Origin: Nitrososphaerota archaeon
GTDB taxonomy: Archaea > Thermoproteota > Nitrososphaeria > Nitrososphaerales > JACPRH01
NCBI GenBank assembly: GCA_023379805.1
Contig: JAMCPI010000014.1
Span: 124,001 to 188,000, forward strand
DNA: 64,000 nt
Direction of reading: 5' to 3'
The notes under the pieces are model-generated. The model was not told where the DNA came from. It saw only the letters and a list, made by a program, of their open reading frames with translations, and did not search any database. How positions within the stretch are numbered: the stretch's first letter is position 1; every line of letters begins with the position of its first letter. Both the position numbers and the translations under genes were made by a program. Of the stretch, positions 43,966-52,294 are shown piece after piece.

Positions 43966-44187
43966 ACCGACCAGCTAACTAGCTAGGTAGTTAACTCAAC
44001 CAACAAGCGGATAGGTAAACAGGTAGATTGACGGCGTTCATTCGGGCGCCGTCTTCTACCACTTCTTTTTTGAAAACACCACTATCATCATCTTCTTCTT
44101 TTCTCGCAACGGTTTCCTGTAACGATTCTCCTTAAGTCTATAAGCGATGGTTTGAGCTGCTAGTCTCGGATAGGCTGATCCGGTTGA

Positions 44188-45153
44188 ATGAATAATCGAA
44201 TGGGCACTACGCTGGCGATTTACTTCGTTTCAGTAGCTCTGCTCTTCGGAGCCGGTCTCATTATAGGTGGTGGGTCGGTTTACTGGCAGATGGTGATCCC
44301 GCTTATCCTGCTAGTCATCCTAGTTGCGATACTGAGATTCACCGGATTGGGAGGAGATGAGGTGGAGCCCCGTGGCGCTGCAGATGTTTTCGCGAAGCAT
44401 CTAGCTGTTTTTGCGTCGGCGATGGCGGCTAGGGTAGTTTTCATCACAGTGTTTGATTATCCCGCGGAGAAGATCCCTGTGATCTACCTTGTGGTTCTGA
44501 CCGTCTTCTGGGTGGAGGGTCGTTCGGGCCGTGAGCTCGGGTTAGTTAGAAGTAGACTGGGGCGGAGCCTTGCAGCCGGGTTGATTATCGGGTTGATCTT
44601 CTATTTTCTGAGTAGCCTGCTTTATGCGGCGGGTGCCCCGCTGCTGCTGAGCTTCTCACCGAAGTTTTCACCGGTCGCGTTGAATCTCGATGTCTTGGTT
44701 AGTACTGTGGTGTCATCGTTTATCTTGGCTGCTTTGAGCGAGGAGCTGCTCTTCAGGGGGTATCTGCAAGGAGGGGCTGAGCGCGCAGTAGGTCCTGATC
44801 GGGCTGTTATTTATTCAGCGTTTCTCTTTGGGTTATGGCATATTGCTTGGGGAATACCGTTAGCAGCCAATCCGGTGGCCGCTTTGGTTTACGGTTTGTC
44901 TTATGTGATGTTCGCGTTTTCCTTCGGGATCGTCCTAGCTGTAGCGTATCGTTCAACTGCTAACGTGGCTCCTTCAATTATGATTCACGGGACTTGGAAT
45001 ACTCTTGCAATCCTTATTCCAGTCTCCTCAACCTCTTCGATATTCCTAGGAGATACATGGCGTTCACTGAGCTTCGGCTTCACAATTCTTCTTCTCTTCC
45101 GGGTAACACCTAGGATAGTTCGGTTGCTTGGTGTTGAGAGGCCGCAGCTTTAG
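44188..45153 (+). CDS. CPBP-family intramembrane metalloprotease
   Basis: A 321-residue membrane protein with about eight helices. It holds the CPBP/CAAX-protease (Abi) motifs EELLFRGYLQGG (EExxxR) near residue 187, FGLWHI with a His near 213 and IMIHGTWN (HxxxN) near 267. These line an intramembrane active site. The family processes prenylated or other membrane proteins, or has no known substrate. The start ATG 44188 follows TCCGGTTGA. Confidence 0.9.
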   Translation: MNNRMGTTLAIYFVSVALLFGAGLIIGGGSVYWQMVIPLILLVILVAILRFTGLGGDEVEPRGAADVFAKHLAVFASAMAARVVFITVFDYPAEKIPVIYLVVLTVFWVEGRSGRELGLVRSRLGRSLAAGLIIGLIFYFLSSLLYAAGAPLLLSFSPKFSPVALNLDVLVSTVVSSFILAALSEELLFRGYLQGGAERAVGPDRAVIYSAFLFGLWHIAWGIPLAANPVAALVYGLSYVMFAFSFGIVLAVAYRSTANVAPSIMIHGTWNTLAILIPVSSTSSIFLGDTWRSLSFGFTILLLFRVTPRIVRLLGVERPQL

Positions 45154-45214
45154 CGCTGGTGGTGAAAGGTTATATTGCGACCGGGGTTTCAACGTCATCA
45201 GGTGTATCCTTAGG

Positions 45215-45604
45215 TTGATACTTGTTAGAGACGCCATGGTTAGCGACGTCGTTTCGGTTGACTCCGAGGCCACGTTGAAGGAGACCTGCCGCATCATGGG
45301 TGAGAAGCATATCGGTAGCGTAATCGTCACGAAAAGCGGTAGGCCAGAAGGAATCTTCACCGAACGCGATCTCCTTTCAAAGGTGATTACCAAGAATGTG
45401 GACATTGGGAGAAGCAGAGTCAAAGACTACATGTCAGCACCTCTAACAGTTATACGGCCCGACTACGAATTGAAGGAAGCTGCGCGAGCCATGACTCAAC
45501 TGCATATTCGCCGGCTCCCAGTAGTTGAGAATGATAAGCTGGTGGGCATCATAACCTCCAGCGACATTGTGCGGGCGATGGCGAAGGATCCGCTGGAGAT
45601 ATAG
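45215..45604 (+). CDS. Two-CBS-domain protein
   Basis: From TTG 45215 a 129-residue protein with two tandem CBS domains: VRDAMVSDVVSVDSEATLKETCRIMGEKHIGSVIVT...GIFTERDLLSK, then VKDYMSAPLTVIRPDYELKEAARAMTQLHIRRLPVVENDKLVGIITSSDIV. CBS pairs bind adenosine nucleotides. The frame is open to 45128, but that extra N-terminus (rich in Arg/Cys) overlaps the preceding gene and is not family-like. It leads a small cluster with a zinc-ribbon protein and a 2-hydroxyacid dehydrogenase. Confidence 0.9.
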   Translation: MILVRDAMVSDVVSVDSEATLKETCRIMGEKHIGSVIVTKSGRPEGIFTERDLLSKVITKNVDIGRSRVKDYMSAPLTVIRPDYELKEAARAMTQLHIRRLPVVENDKLVGIITSSDIVRAMAKDPLEI

Positions 45605-45631
45605 TGGACCGATAGGGAAAAGGAGATTTTG

Positions 45632-45838
45632 ATGGGAGAAACAGCTAGAGAGAAAAATCCGGTTAAATGCGTTGAGTGCGGCAGCGTTATTCCGCTGGGC
45701 GAAAAGGCTTGGCGGAAATGCTTCATGTGCGGGGACCCTATTTGTATCGAGCACACCTACTTCATTCGAACCAGAAGACAGGGCCTCTACGACTACTACG
45801 ATGATGCGGTTCGGGTCTGTCGACGATGCCGAATCTAA
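45632..45838 (+). CDS. Small zinc-binding protein (CxxC repeats)
   Basis: 68 residues with eight cysteines/histidines arranged as CVEC, CFMC-GDPIC, EH and C-RRC, resembling a treble-clef or RING-like double zinc site. The start ATG 45632 follows AAAAGGAGA. It overlaps the start of the hydroxyacid dehydrogenase by 13 bases. Its role is unknown; the domain is reminiscent of small AN1/FYVE-like zinc proteins. Confidence 0.7.
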   Translation: MGETAREKNPVKCVECGSVIPLGEKAWRKCFMCGDPICIEHTYFIRTRRQGLYDYYDDAVRVCRRCRI

Positions 45839-46848
45839 ACTCTCGGCCGAAGATCTACGTTACCCGGCAGATACCTCCACCGGGGCTGGATATCCTCGCT
45901 GAGCATTGCGATGTGACCGTTCACTCGGATGAGAAGCCTCCGAGTCGAGATGAGATTCTCAGGCAGATCCGTGGAAAAGATGGGCTTCTCTGTATGTTGA
46001 CGGATAGAGTTGACGCGGCCATTATTGATGCAGCATCCAAACTTCGAGTTGTCTCGTCTTTCAGCGTCGGGGTTGACCACATAGATGTGCCTGAAGCGAC
46101 TCGCAGAGGCGTCTACATCACCTATACACCGGGGGTTCTGACCGATGCGACGGCTGATCTAGCCTTTGCGCTTCTAATGGCGGCCGCTAGGCGAATTGCT
46201 GAGGCTGATCAGTATGTTCGGAGCGGGAGATGGAAGGCGGGTTGGTCACCTACGATACTTCTAGGGGAAGGCGTGTACGGCAAGACGCTTGGAGTTGTTG
46301 GGCTTGGCCGTATCGGCGAAGCGGTTGCTAAGAGGGCTTTGGGGTTCCGGATGAGGGTTCTGTACTATAGTCGGCGGCGTTCACCTGAGAAGGAGATGGA
46401 ACTCGGGGTTGAGTACTGTCCTCTTGACGCGCTTCTAAAGGAGAGTGATTTCGTCTCGCTTCACATACCGTTAACCGAGGAGACGAGGCGCCTCATTGAC
46501 CGGGAACGGCTCAAGTCGATGAAGAGAAACGCAATTTTGATCAACACGGCCAGAGGACCTGTTGTGGATGAGGATGCTCTCGCCGAGGCTCTTGAGAAAC
46601 GTTGGATAGCAGGTGCTGGCCTGGACGTCTTCTCAGCCGAACCGCTCCCTGCCGGCAGTCCTTTCCTGAAGTTGAGGAACGTGGTTCTTGCCCCGCACAT
46701 CGGAAGCGCAACCAATGAGACCCGACGGCGGATGTCCGAGATTTCAGCTAGGAATCTTCTTGCTGTTCTGAAGGGGGAGGAGCCTCCACACCTGTTTAAC
46801 CCGGATGTGAAGAAGATACGGCCGCTCTCAAAGACTAAGATGCTCTAA
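45826..46848 (+). CDS. D-2-hydroxyacid dehydrogenase (glyoxylate/hydroxypyruvate reductase type)
   Basis: 340 residues. The NAD(P)-binding motif GLGRIGEAVAKRALGF is near residue 165, with the catalytic set Arg (INTARGPVVDEDAL), Glu (VFSAEPLPAG) and His (LAPHIGSAT). The N-terminal KIYVTRQIPPPGLDIL is typical of the GyaR/GRHPR type. Exact substrate (glyoxylate, hydroxypyruvate or phosphoglycerate) cannot be read from sequence alone; no ACT domain for serine feedback is present, which argues against SerA. Confidence 0.93.
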   Translation: MPNLNSRPKIYVTRQIPPPGLDILAEHCDVTVHSDEKPPSRDEILRQIRGKDGLLCMLTDRVDAAIIDAASKLRVVSSFSVGVDHIDVPEATRRGVYITYTPGVLTDATADLAFALLMAAARRIAEADQYVRSGRWKAGWSPTILLGEGVYGKTLGVVGLGRIGEAVAKRALGFRMRVLYYSRRRSPEKEMELGVEYCPLDALLKESDFVSLHIPLTEETRRLIDRERLKSMKRNAILINTARGPVVDEDALAEALEKRWIAGAGLDVFSAEPLPAGSPFLKLRNVVLAPHIGSATNETRRRMSEISARNLLAVLKGEEPPHLFNPDVKKIRPLSKTKML

Positions 46849-46884
46849 GCGAACCTTCAACGACCGCTAAACTCAGTTGGGATA

Positions 46885-48135
46885 TCAATTGGTCAGGAAG
46901 GATGCGACCGATTCTTGATCTGTGGAGCTGATAATCTCGGTTACTGCACCGTTCTTTGTGACAGTTACGTAATGACCCAGAAGATGGTATATGTTGGGTT
47001 CTGACTTTTCACCACCCATGTTTGTGAGCATCGATTGATAGGCTTGATAGAATTCTAAGGCGTCAGCCTCGGTCTCCCAGCTAATTCGCCAAGTCACCAA
47101 GTAGGTGTTGCTTCGGCTGAAGAGAGTTAGGTTGTCTCCGTTCCACCCTTTTGCCGCTGTTTCGGCGATATCCGTTGGAACACCGTTTTCAAGCATGATT
47201 CTGATGAAGTACTCGCCTCCGGTGTTGGTCCAAGAGGTGTTCCAGACCCCGTATCTCGTGGTGAGCGCCGCGACCTTGGTGAACGGGTTTCCGGCGAGAT
47301 ACGCGTCTGGGTGAAGAATCTCTTTGCTGGAGCGAGGAGGCCTACTGTAGGCTGAGTTCACCAAACTCCAGCCGCCCTTGCTGTAAAGTGCTTCTACGAA
47401 GCTGGAGCCGTAAGAGTAGGGGAAACCTGTGATGCGATCCAAGCTGTTGGGGATGGGAGAGTATGCGTAGGCCGTTGCGAATGGGCCGTTGGTTTTGACG
47501 TAGGTGTCGGCGGTGAAGTCTGCATCACCTTCGATGAGTGCGATCCATGCTTGGCTCTGATCGAATGTCGTGATCTTCGGGGGCTTGAACTTGGACTGCA
47601 GGATATGTGTAATTTCGTGTGCCAGGGTTCTACGCGCATCTTTGTTGTTTTCCGGGTTAAAGTATTCTTTAACTATGTAGAGTTTAGTTCCTGCGACTGC
47701 TGAGAGTACTTTCCCTGCCTCCGCGACTCTAGCTGTGCCGACGCTGTAGTTCTGCGGCATCATGAAGAGAGCGCGGTACACGATATCCTCAAGCCTTATG
47801 GTCGGCGTTTGCCGCTGCACATCCTGCGTCTCCCGGTTCTGGAAGAATCTAATCGAGACTATCTGAAGCGTAGTGCTGCTTGGCGCAGGCAGCTCTCGTA
47901 TACTTGATACGTCCTTCAAAACCTGGTCGAAGAGGCTTCTGACGAGGGATGAATAGGCTGCATCTTTACTTTGCGTCTGATTCTGCGTAGTGGTGGTTGT
48001 GGAAGTGGTGCTGGTTCTGGTCTGGATTGTATTTGTTGATGCAGTTTGGGGTTCTGCGAAGAACTCGATTGAGAGTACAAACAGTAACGGTATCAAGATA
48101 AGTGCTGCGACGCGTATTTTGCTTGTTTCATGCAA
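46885..48135 (-). CDS. Secreted HExxH metalloprotease
   Basis: A 416-residue protein with an N-terminal signal/anchor (VAALILIPLLFVLSIEFFAE) and a Ser/Thr/Gln-rich spacer (30-60). The catalytic domain carries LAHEITHILQ (HExxH zinc ligands, near residue 170) and a downstream LIEGDADFTAD whose Glu is a likely third ligand, as in gluzincins. The C-terminus is a separate alpha-beta region. It probably acts on the outside. No propeptide or substrate is evident. It converges with the dehydrogenase cluster. Confidence 0.83.
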   Translation of the reverse strand: MHETSKIRVAALILIPLLFVLSIEFFAEPQTASTNTIQTRTSTTSTTTTTQNQTQSKDAAYSSLVRSLFDQVLKDVSSIRELPAPSSTTLQIVSIRFFQNRETQDVQRQTPTIRLEDIVYRALFMMPQNYSVGTARVAEAGKVLSAVAGTKLYIVKEYFNPENNKDARRTLAHEITHILQSKFKPPKITTFDQSQAWIALIEGDADFTADTYVKTNGPFATAYAYSPIPNSLDRITGFPYSYGSSFVEALYSKGGWSLVNSAYSRPPRSSKEILHPDAYLAGNPFTKVAALTTRYGVWNTSWTNTGGEYFIRIMLENGVPTDIAETAAKGWNGDNLTLFSRSNTYLVTWRISWETEADALEFYQAYQSMLTNMGGEKSEPNIYHLLGHYVTVTKNGAVTEIISSTDQESVASFLTN

Positions 48136-48213
48136 TCGTTTGTCAGCAGTTTGTAAGAATCGCCTTATTTATATGAGGGTTGTGCTCCTTGTAGGAGTTG
48201 GAAGGTATTCGCG

Positions 48214-50856
48214 TTGATTGAGGAGTTAGCCTCGGACATTTTCTTCTTCGAGGAAGGAGACCCGGATAATAAGAAGATTCTAGGCGGCAAAGGCGCTGGC
48301 CTAGCTAAGATGACTCAGCTAGGACTGCCTGTTCCACCCGGTTTCACAATCAGTACGCGAGAGTGTACAAGGTATTACGAGAACAACAAGAGATTATCAG
48401 AGAACCTGAAGCGCGATATTCGTAAGGCTATGGGGATTCTGGAGAAGAAGACGGGGCACGGCTTCGGTGATCCTAAGAACCCGCTTCTCGTGTCAGTAAG
48501 ATCGGGTTCAGCCGTCTCTATGCCCGGTATGATGGATACAGTTCTGAACGTGGGGTTGAACGAGAAGACGCTTAAGGGCATTATCGACCAGACAGGTAAT
48601 CCCCGGTTTGGTTATGATGCGTATCGCAGGTTTATTCAGCTCTTCGGAAAAGTTGTGCTCCATGTTAAGGATGAAAAGTTCCCCAAGACCTTTGATGAGG
48701 GAAAAGCATCAGCGGAAGAGTTGAAGAATGCGGGTAAACAGTTCAAGGCAGTCTGCCAGAAGGAGACTGGTGAACCGTTCCCGGAAGACCCGTATGAACA
48801 GCTTTTCAGGGCTGTCGCAGCCGTGTTTGAAAGTTGGAACTCGAAGCGGTGCGTCGACTATAGACGCGAGTTCAAAATCGGGCCGGATGTTGCGAACGGA
48901 ACCGCTGTAAACATTGTGACAATGGTTTTCGGAAACATGGGTAATGATAGCGGTACAGGTGTCGTCTTTACCCGTGACCCTGGAACAGGTGAGAAGACGC
49001 TTTATGGCGAATACCTTCTCAACGCGCAGGGTGAAGATGTTGTCGCAGGCATCCGGACACCCAGCCCCGTTCATGAGATGGAGAAGGAGATCCCTAAGAC
49101 CTACAAGGAGCTTCTTGACCTAACTGAGAAGCTTGAGAAGAACTACAAGTATCCTCAGGATGTTGAGTTCACAATTGAGAGAGGCAAGCTCTACCTCCTC
49201 CAGACGCGTAACGCCAAGATGAACGCCGTCGCCCAAGTCAAGACGGTAGTAGACATGACTGGTGAAAAACTCATCACGAAAAAGGATGCGCTTCTAAAAA
49301 TAACACCTGAGACGCTTGAACAGATGCTTCACAAACGCATAGATCCCTCCGTGAAGGTTGAGCCGAAGACGAAAGGCATCGGTGCATCTCCAGGAGCAGC
49401 TAGTGGAATAGTGATTTTCGACGCAGACACAGCTGAGAAACGGGGACGCTCAGGTGAGAAGGTCATCATGGTGCGTGAGGAGACGAAACCAGAGGATGTT
49501 CACGGCTTCTTCGCTTCACAGGGCATCTTAACCAGCAGAGGCGGAAAGACCAGTCACGCAGCGGTAGTGGCTAGGGGACTCGGTAAGCCCTGTGTCGTCG
49601 GTGCAGCTGATCTCAGGATAGATGTGAACAAACGACAGTTCACCGTGAACAACGTGACCGTTAAAGAAGGGGACTCAATTACGTTAGATGGAACATCAGG
49701 CGAGGTCTACCTCGGCAACATTCCGACTGTCGATCCTGAACCTACTCCTGAGATGGCTGAGCTACTGAAGTGGGCTGATGAAAACCGTAGGCTCGGTGTG
49801 AGAGCAAATGTGGATACGCCTGAAAACGCTCGTCTAGCCAGAAGCCTCGGGGCTCAGGGAATAGGACTCTGCCGAACAGAGCGAATGTTCAACGCCACTA
49901 ACAGGTTACCCATCATGGTGTCTATGATACTCGCAGACAGCGAAGAGGAGCGGCGCAAGTATCTCGATCAGCTGACACCTATGATGGAGCAGGACTTTAA
50001 GGAGATTCTCACCGCGATGGAGGGTTATCCCGTCACAATCAGGCTGCTCGATGCGCCTCTGCACGAGTTCCTGCCCAACATAGAGCCGTTGATCGAGGAG
50101 GTTAGAACTCTAAAGGAGTCTAAGGCATCTAAAGCAAAGATCGCGGAGAAGGAGCGTGTTCTGCAGAAGGCTCGTGAACTAGCTGAGGTTAACCCGATGC
50201 TGGGGCACCGCGGTGTCCGTGTTGGGGTAACCTACCCGGAGATATATGGCTCGCAGGTGCGGGCGATATGCGAAGCTGCAGCAGATCTTGCGAAGGACGG
50301 TGTGAACGCTAAGCCTCAGATAATGATCCCACAGGTAGCGTTGAAGGAGGAGCTGATGAAGATCCAAGACTTGGTGAAGCAGGTACAGGGTGAGGTTGAG
50401 AAGGAGAGAAAGGTGAAGCTCAACATCAAGTTCGGCACCATGATTGAGGTAGTACGAGCCTGTGTAACCGCTGACCAGATAGCTGAGGTAGCGGAGTTCT
50501 TCAGCTTCGGAACCAACGACTTAACACAGGCCACCTTCAGCTTTAGCCGTGAAGACGCGGAGAACAAGTTCCTGCCGCTATACGAAGCGAAAGGCATCAT
50601 CAAGCAGAACCCCTTCCAGACAATCGACAAGAGCGGAGTCGCTGAGCTGATGAAGATCGCCGTAACCAAGGGTCGCAGTACCAGAAAGGACTTGGAGGTC
50701 GGGATCTGCGGCGAACATGGTGGAGACCCAGCTTCAATAGAAATATGCAACAACATCGGATTAACCTATGTAAGCTGCTCATCCTACCGGATACCCATTG
50801 CCCGACTAGCAGCCGCACAATCAAATCTCAAAGTAGCCAAAGAAATCACGCCTTAA
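48214..50856 (+). CDS. ppdK: Pyruvate, phosphate dikinase
   Basis: An 880-residue enzyme interconverting pyruvate + ATP + Pi with PEP + AMP + PPi. The N-terminal ATP-grasp domain has LGGKGAGLAKMTQLGLPVPPG and SVRSGSAVSMPGMMDT. The swivelling phosphohistidine domain holds GGKTSHAAVVARGLGKPCVVG (His, about residue 450), and the C-terminal PEP-utilising barrel has FSFGTNDLTQATF. The TTG start follows GGAAGG. It probably serves gluconeogenesis or glycolysis here. Confidence 0.96.
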   Translation: MIEELASDIFFFEEGDPDNKKILGGKGAGLAKMTQLGLPVPPGFTISTRECTRYYENNKRLSENLKRDIRKAMGILEKKTGHGFGDPKNPLLVSVRSGSAVSMPGMMDTVLNVGLNEKTLKGIIDQTGNPRFGYDAYRRFIQLFGKVVLHVKDEKFPKTFDEGKASAEELKNAGKQFKAVCQKETGEPFPEDPYEQLFRAVAAVFESWNSKRCVDYRREFKIGPDVANGTAVNIVTMVFGNMGNDSGTGVVFTRDPGTGEKTLYGEYLLNAQGEDVVAGIRTPSPVHEMEKEIPKTYKELLDLTEKLEKNYKYPQDVEFTIERGKLYLLQTRNAKMNAVAQVKTVVDMTGEKLITKKDALLKITPETLEQMLHKRIDPSVKVEPKTKGIGASPGAASGIVIFDADTAEKRGRSGEKVIMVREETKPEDVHGFFASQGILTSRGGKTSHAAVVARGLGKPCVVGAADLRIDVNKRQFTVNNVTVKEGDSITLDGTSGEVYLGNIPTVDPEPTPEMAELLKWADENRRLGVRANVDTPENARLARSLGAQGIGLCRTERMFNATNRLPIMVSMILADSEEERRKYLDQLTPMMEQDFKEILTAMEGYPVTIRLLDAPLHEFLPNIEPLIEEVRTLKESKASKAKIAEKERVLQKARELAEVNPMLGHRGVRVGVTYPEIYGSQVRAICEAAADLAKDGVNAKPQIMIPQVALKEELMKIQDLVKQVQGEVEKERKVKLNIKFGTMIEVVRACVTADQIAEVAEFFSFGTNDLTQATFSFSREDAENKFLPLYEAKGIIKQNPFQTIDKSGVAELMKIAVTKGRSTRKDLEVGICGEHGGDPASIEICNNIGLTYVSCSSYRIPIARLAAAQSNLKVAKEITP

Positions 50857-50967
50857 CCAGAGTCAGCTAGATAGATAGTAATACGCTCTAACGTGAAGCA
50901 GGAGGAGCGGTTTAGCAGGCTCCACTTATTCCAGTATCTTCTCTTCTTTTGCTGTTTTTGTGGTTAG

Positions 50968-51558
50968 TTAGTCTTCTGAGGTCAGCCAGTCAGATAAGGC
51001 TACTTCGTTTGTGTTTCCGAATGGTCTTACTGTGACTATACCGCGTCCTGAGAAGCGTGAGATGATTCTGTGCGTTTTCAACCTGCTAAGATCGGCTTCT
51101 CTTGCGATGTTTTTCTGAAGGTATTTGCCGCTGTGAGAGATTAGAACGTGCAGGACCTTTTGCTCTTCAGGCGTCATTGTGTTCATTAGTGTTGAAAACT
51201 TCTTCCCAGGTAAGGATTTGGGGGATTCTTTTGGTGGCTGGTTGAGCTGGGCTGCGGGTTCACCGACCGGTTGGTGAGACACCTTGATTTCTGGAACTAC
51301 GAAAAAGTACAGTAGCCCACCGATCCCTACTATTAACAGGGCAATGAAGCTTGGGGGCAGTATCCAAAGATAGGACGGAATACTGGTTGGTTGCTGGGCG
51401 CCCATTCCGCCTTGTCCGCCCATCATCTGCCGCATCGCATTGGACATAGAACTGTAATCGGTTTGAGACTGGTAGGTGATGGTTATCACGTAGAGAGATA
51501 GGGTGAAACCTATGAGCGCGGCGACTAGTAGTGCGGCGAAGATGACAATCTTCCTCAA
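50968..51558 (-). CDS. Membrane-anchored winged-helix protein
   Basis: 196 residues: two transmembrane helices (about 4-28 and 65-88) separated by a Met/Gln/Gly-rich loop of about 35 residues (MRQMMGGQGGMGAQQ). A linker follows, then a cytoplasmic winged helix (about 125-190: MTPEEQKVLHVLISHSGKYLQKNIAREADLSRLKTHRIISRF). This membrane-plus-wHTH layout recurs in archaea as putative one-component sensors. The Met-rich loop might bind metal such as copper, but that is speculation. Confidence 0.75.
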   Translation of the reverse strand: MRKIVIFAALLVAALIGFTLSLYVITITYQSQTDYSSMSNAMRQMMGGQGGMGAQQPTSIPSYLWILPPSFIALLIVGIGGLLYFFVVPEIKVSHQPVGEPAAQLNQPPKESPKSLPGKKFSTLMNTMTPEEQKVLHVLISHSGKYLQKNIAREADLSRLKTHRIISRFSGRGIVTVRPFGNTNEVALSDWLTSED

Positions 51559-51643
51559 TTCCTATCTATGAATGAGGAGGTAATATCGTGTTATAAATGA
51601 TTCGTGGTGGTGTTGTTTAGGTGTATTGTGGCGGCGACCGCTT

Positions 51644-52294
51644 CTATTCCGGCTTGTTTCTCTCTTCGTCACTATATGTTTTAACTAGGTCTATAAGCGG
51701 TTTTCCAAGTAGTTTCTTGAAGGTTTCTGCACTGTAGGTGTTTTCTACCATTTCGCTGGCGAGGTCTTCGACGATGGTTGGACTGAGTTTTTCTAGGAAC
51801 ATTAGGAAGTAGGCGGTGACCTGGTAGTCCGAGGTGGCTTTGCCTTCTTCAAAGTGAGGATAGCTTCCTCGAATAGCGCCTTTGGTTTCTCTTTCATAGC
51901 CCAGTTTGTCTCTGATGTAATCCGCGATTCCTTCTATAAGCCAAGCTGTCGCGCTGTCATATCTTGGCGCATACATTATTGCATGATCGGTTTCGTGAAC
52001 TATTGCGCCGTCATCCGCTTCTCGACTTCCGTAAACCTTGGCGATTCTGTCGAAATGATCTAGGTTTAGGTAGACTGTTTTTCCCGCGGTTGCAGCAGGT
52101 GAGCTGAGGCCGCGCTCCAACATGAATGTTATTTCCGCGTCCGAATCGCGTCCTGTGTGTAGCGACTTGATCTTAGGTATGACTTCGTCAGCTAGTGTGG
52201 CGACGTGTCGAGCGTATTCCTGTTCAGTAGGTGTTTTCGAGTAGTCTACCTTGCAGTATTTTCCTTTCACCACAGGTGGTTGTGTTGGCTTCAC
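51644..52294 (-). CDS. Basic secretory protein-like peptidase
   Basis: 216 residues with the plant-type basic secretory protein fold. The core is DDGAIVHETDHAIMYAPRYDSATAWLIEGIADYIRDKLG, carrying an HExxH (HETDH) and a downstream Glu (EGIADY) as zinc ligands. There is no signal peptide, so the product is probably cytosolic. Its ATG overlaps the TGA of the double-AAA/Lon gene as ATGA, so the two are translationally coupled. A link to protein degradation is inferred from context. Confidence 0.82.
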   Translation of the reverse strand: MKPTQPPVVKGKYCKVDYSKTPTEQEYARHVATLADEVIPKIKSLHTGRDSDAEITFMLERGLSSPAATAGKTVYLNLDHFDRIAKVYGSREADDGAIVHETDHAIMYAPRYDSATAWLIEGIADYIRDKLGYERETKGAIRGSYPHFEEGKATSDYQVTAYFLMFLEKLSPTIVEDLASEMVENTYSAETFKKLLGKPLIDLVKTYSDEERNKPE

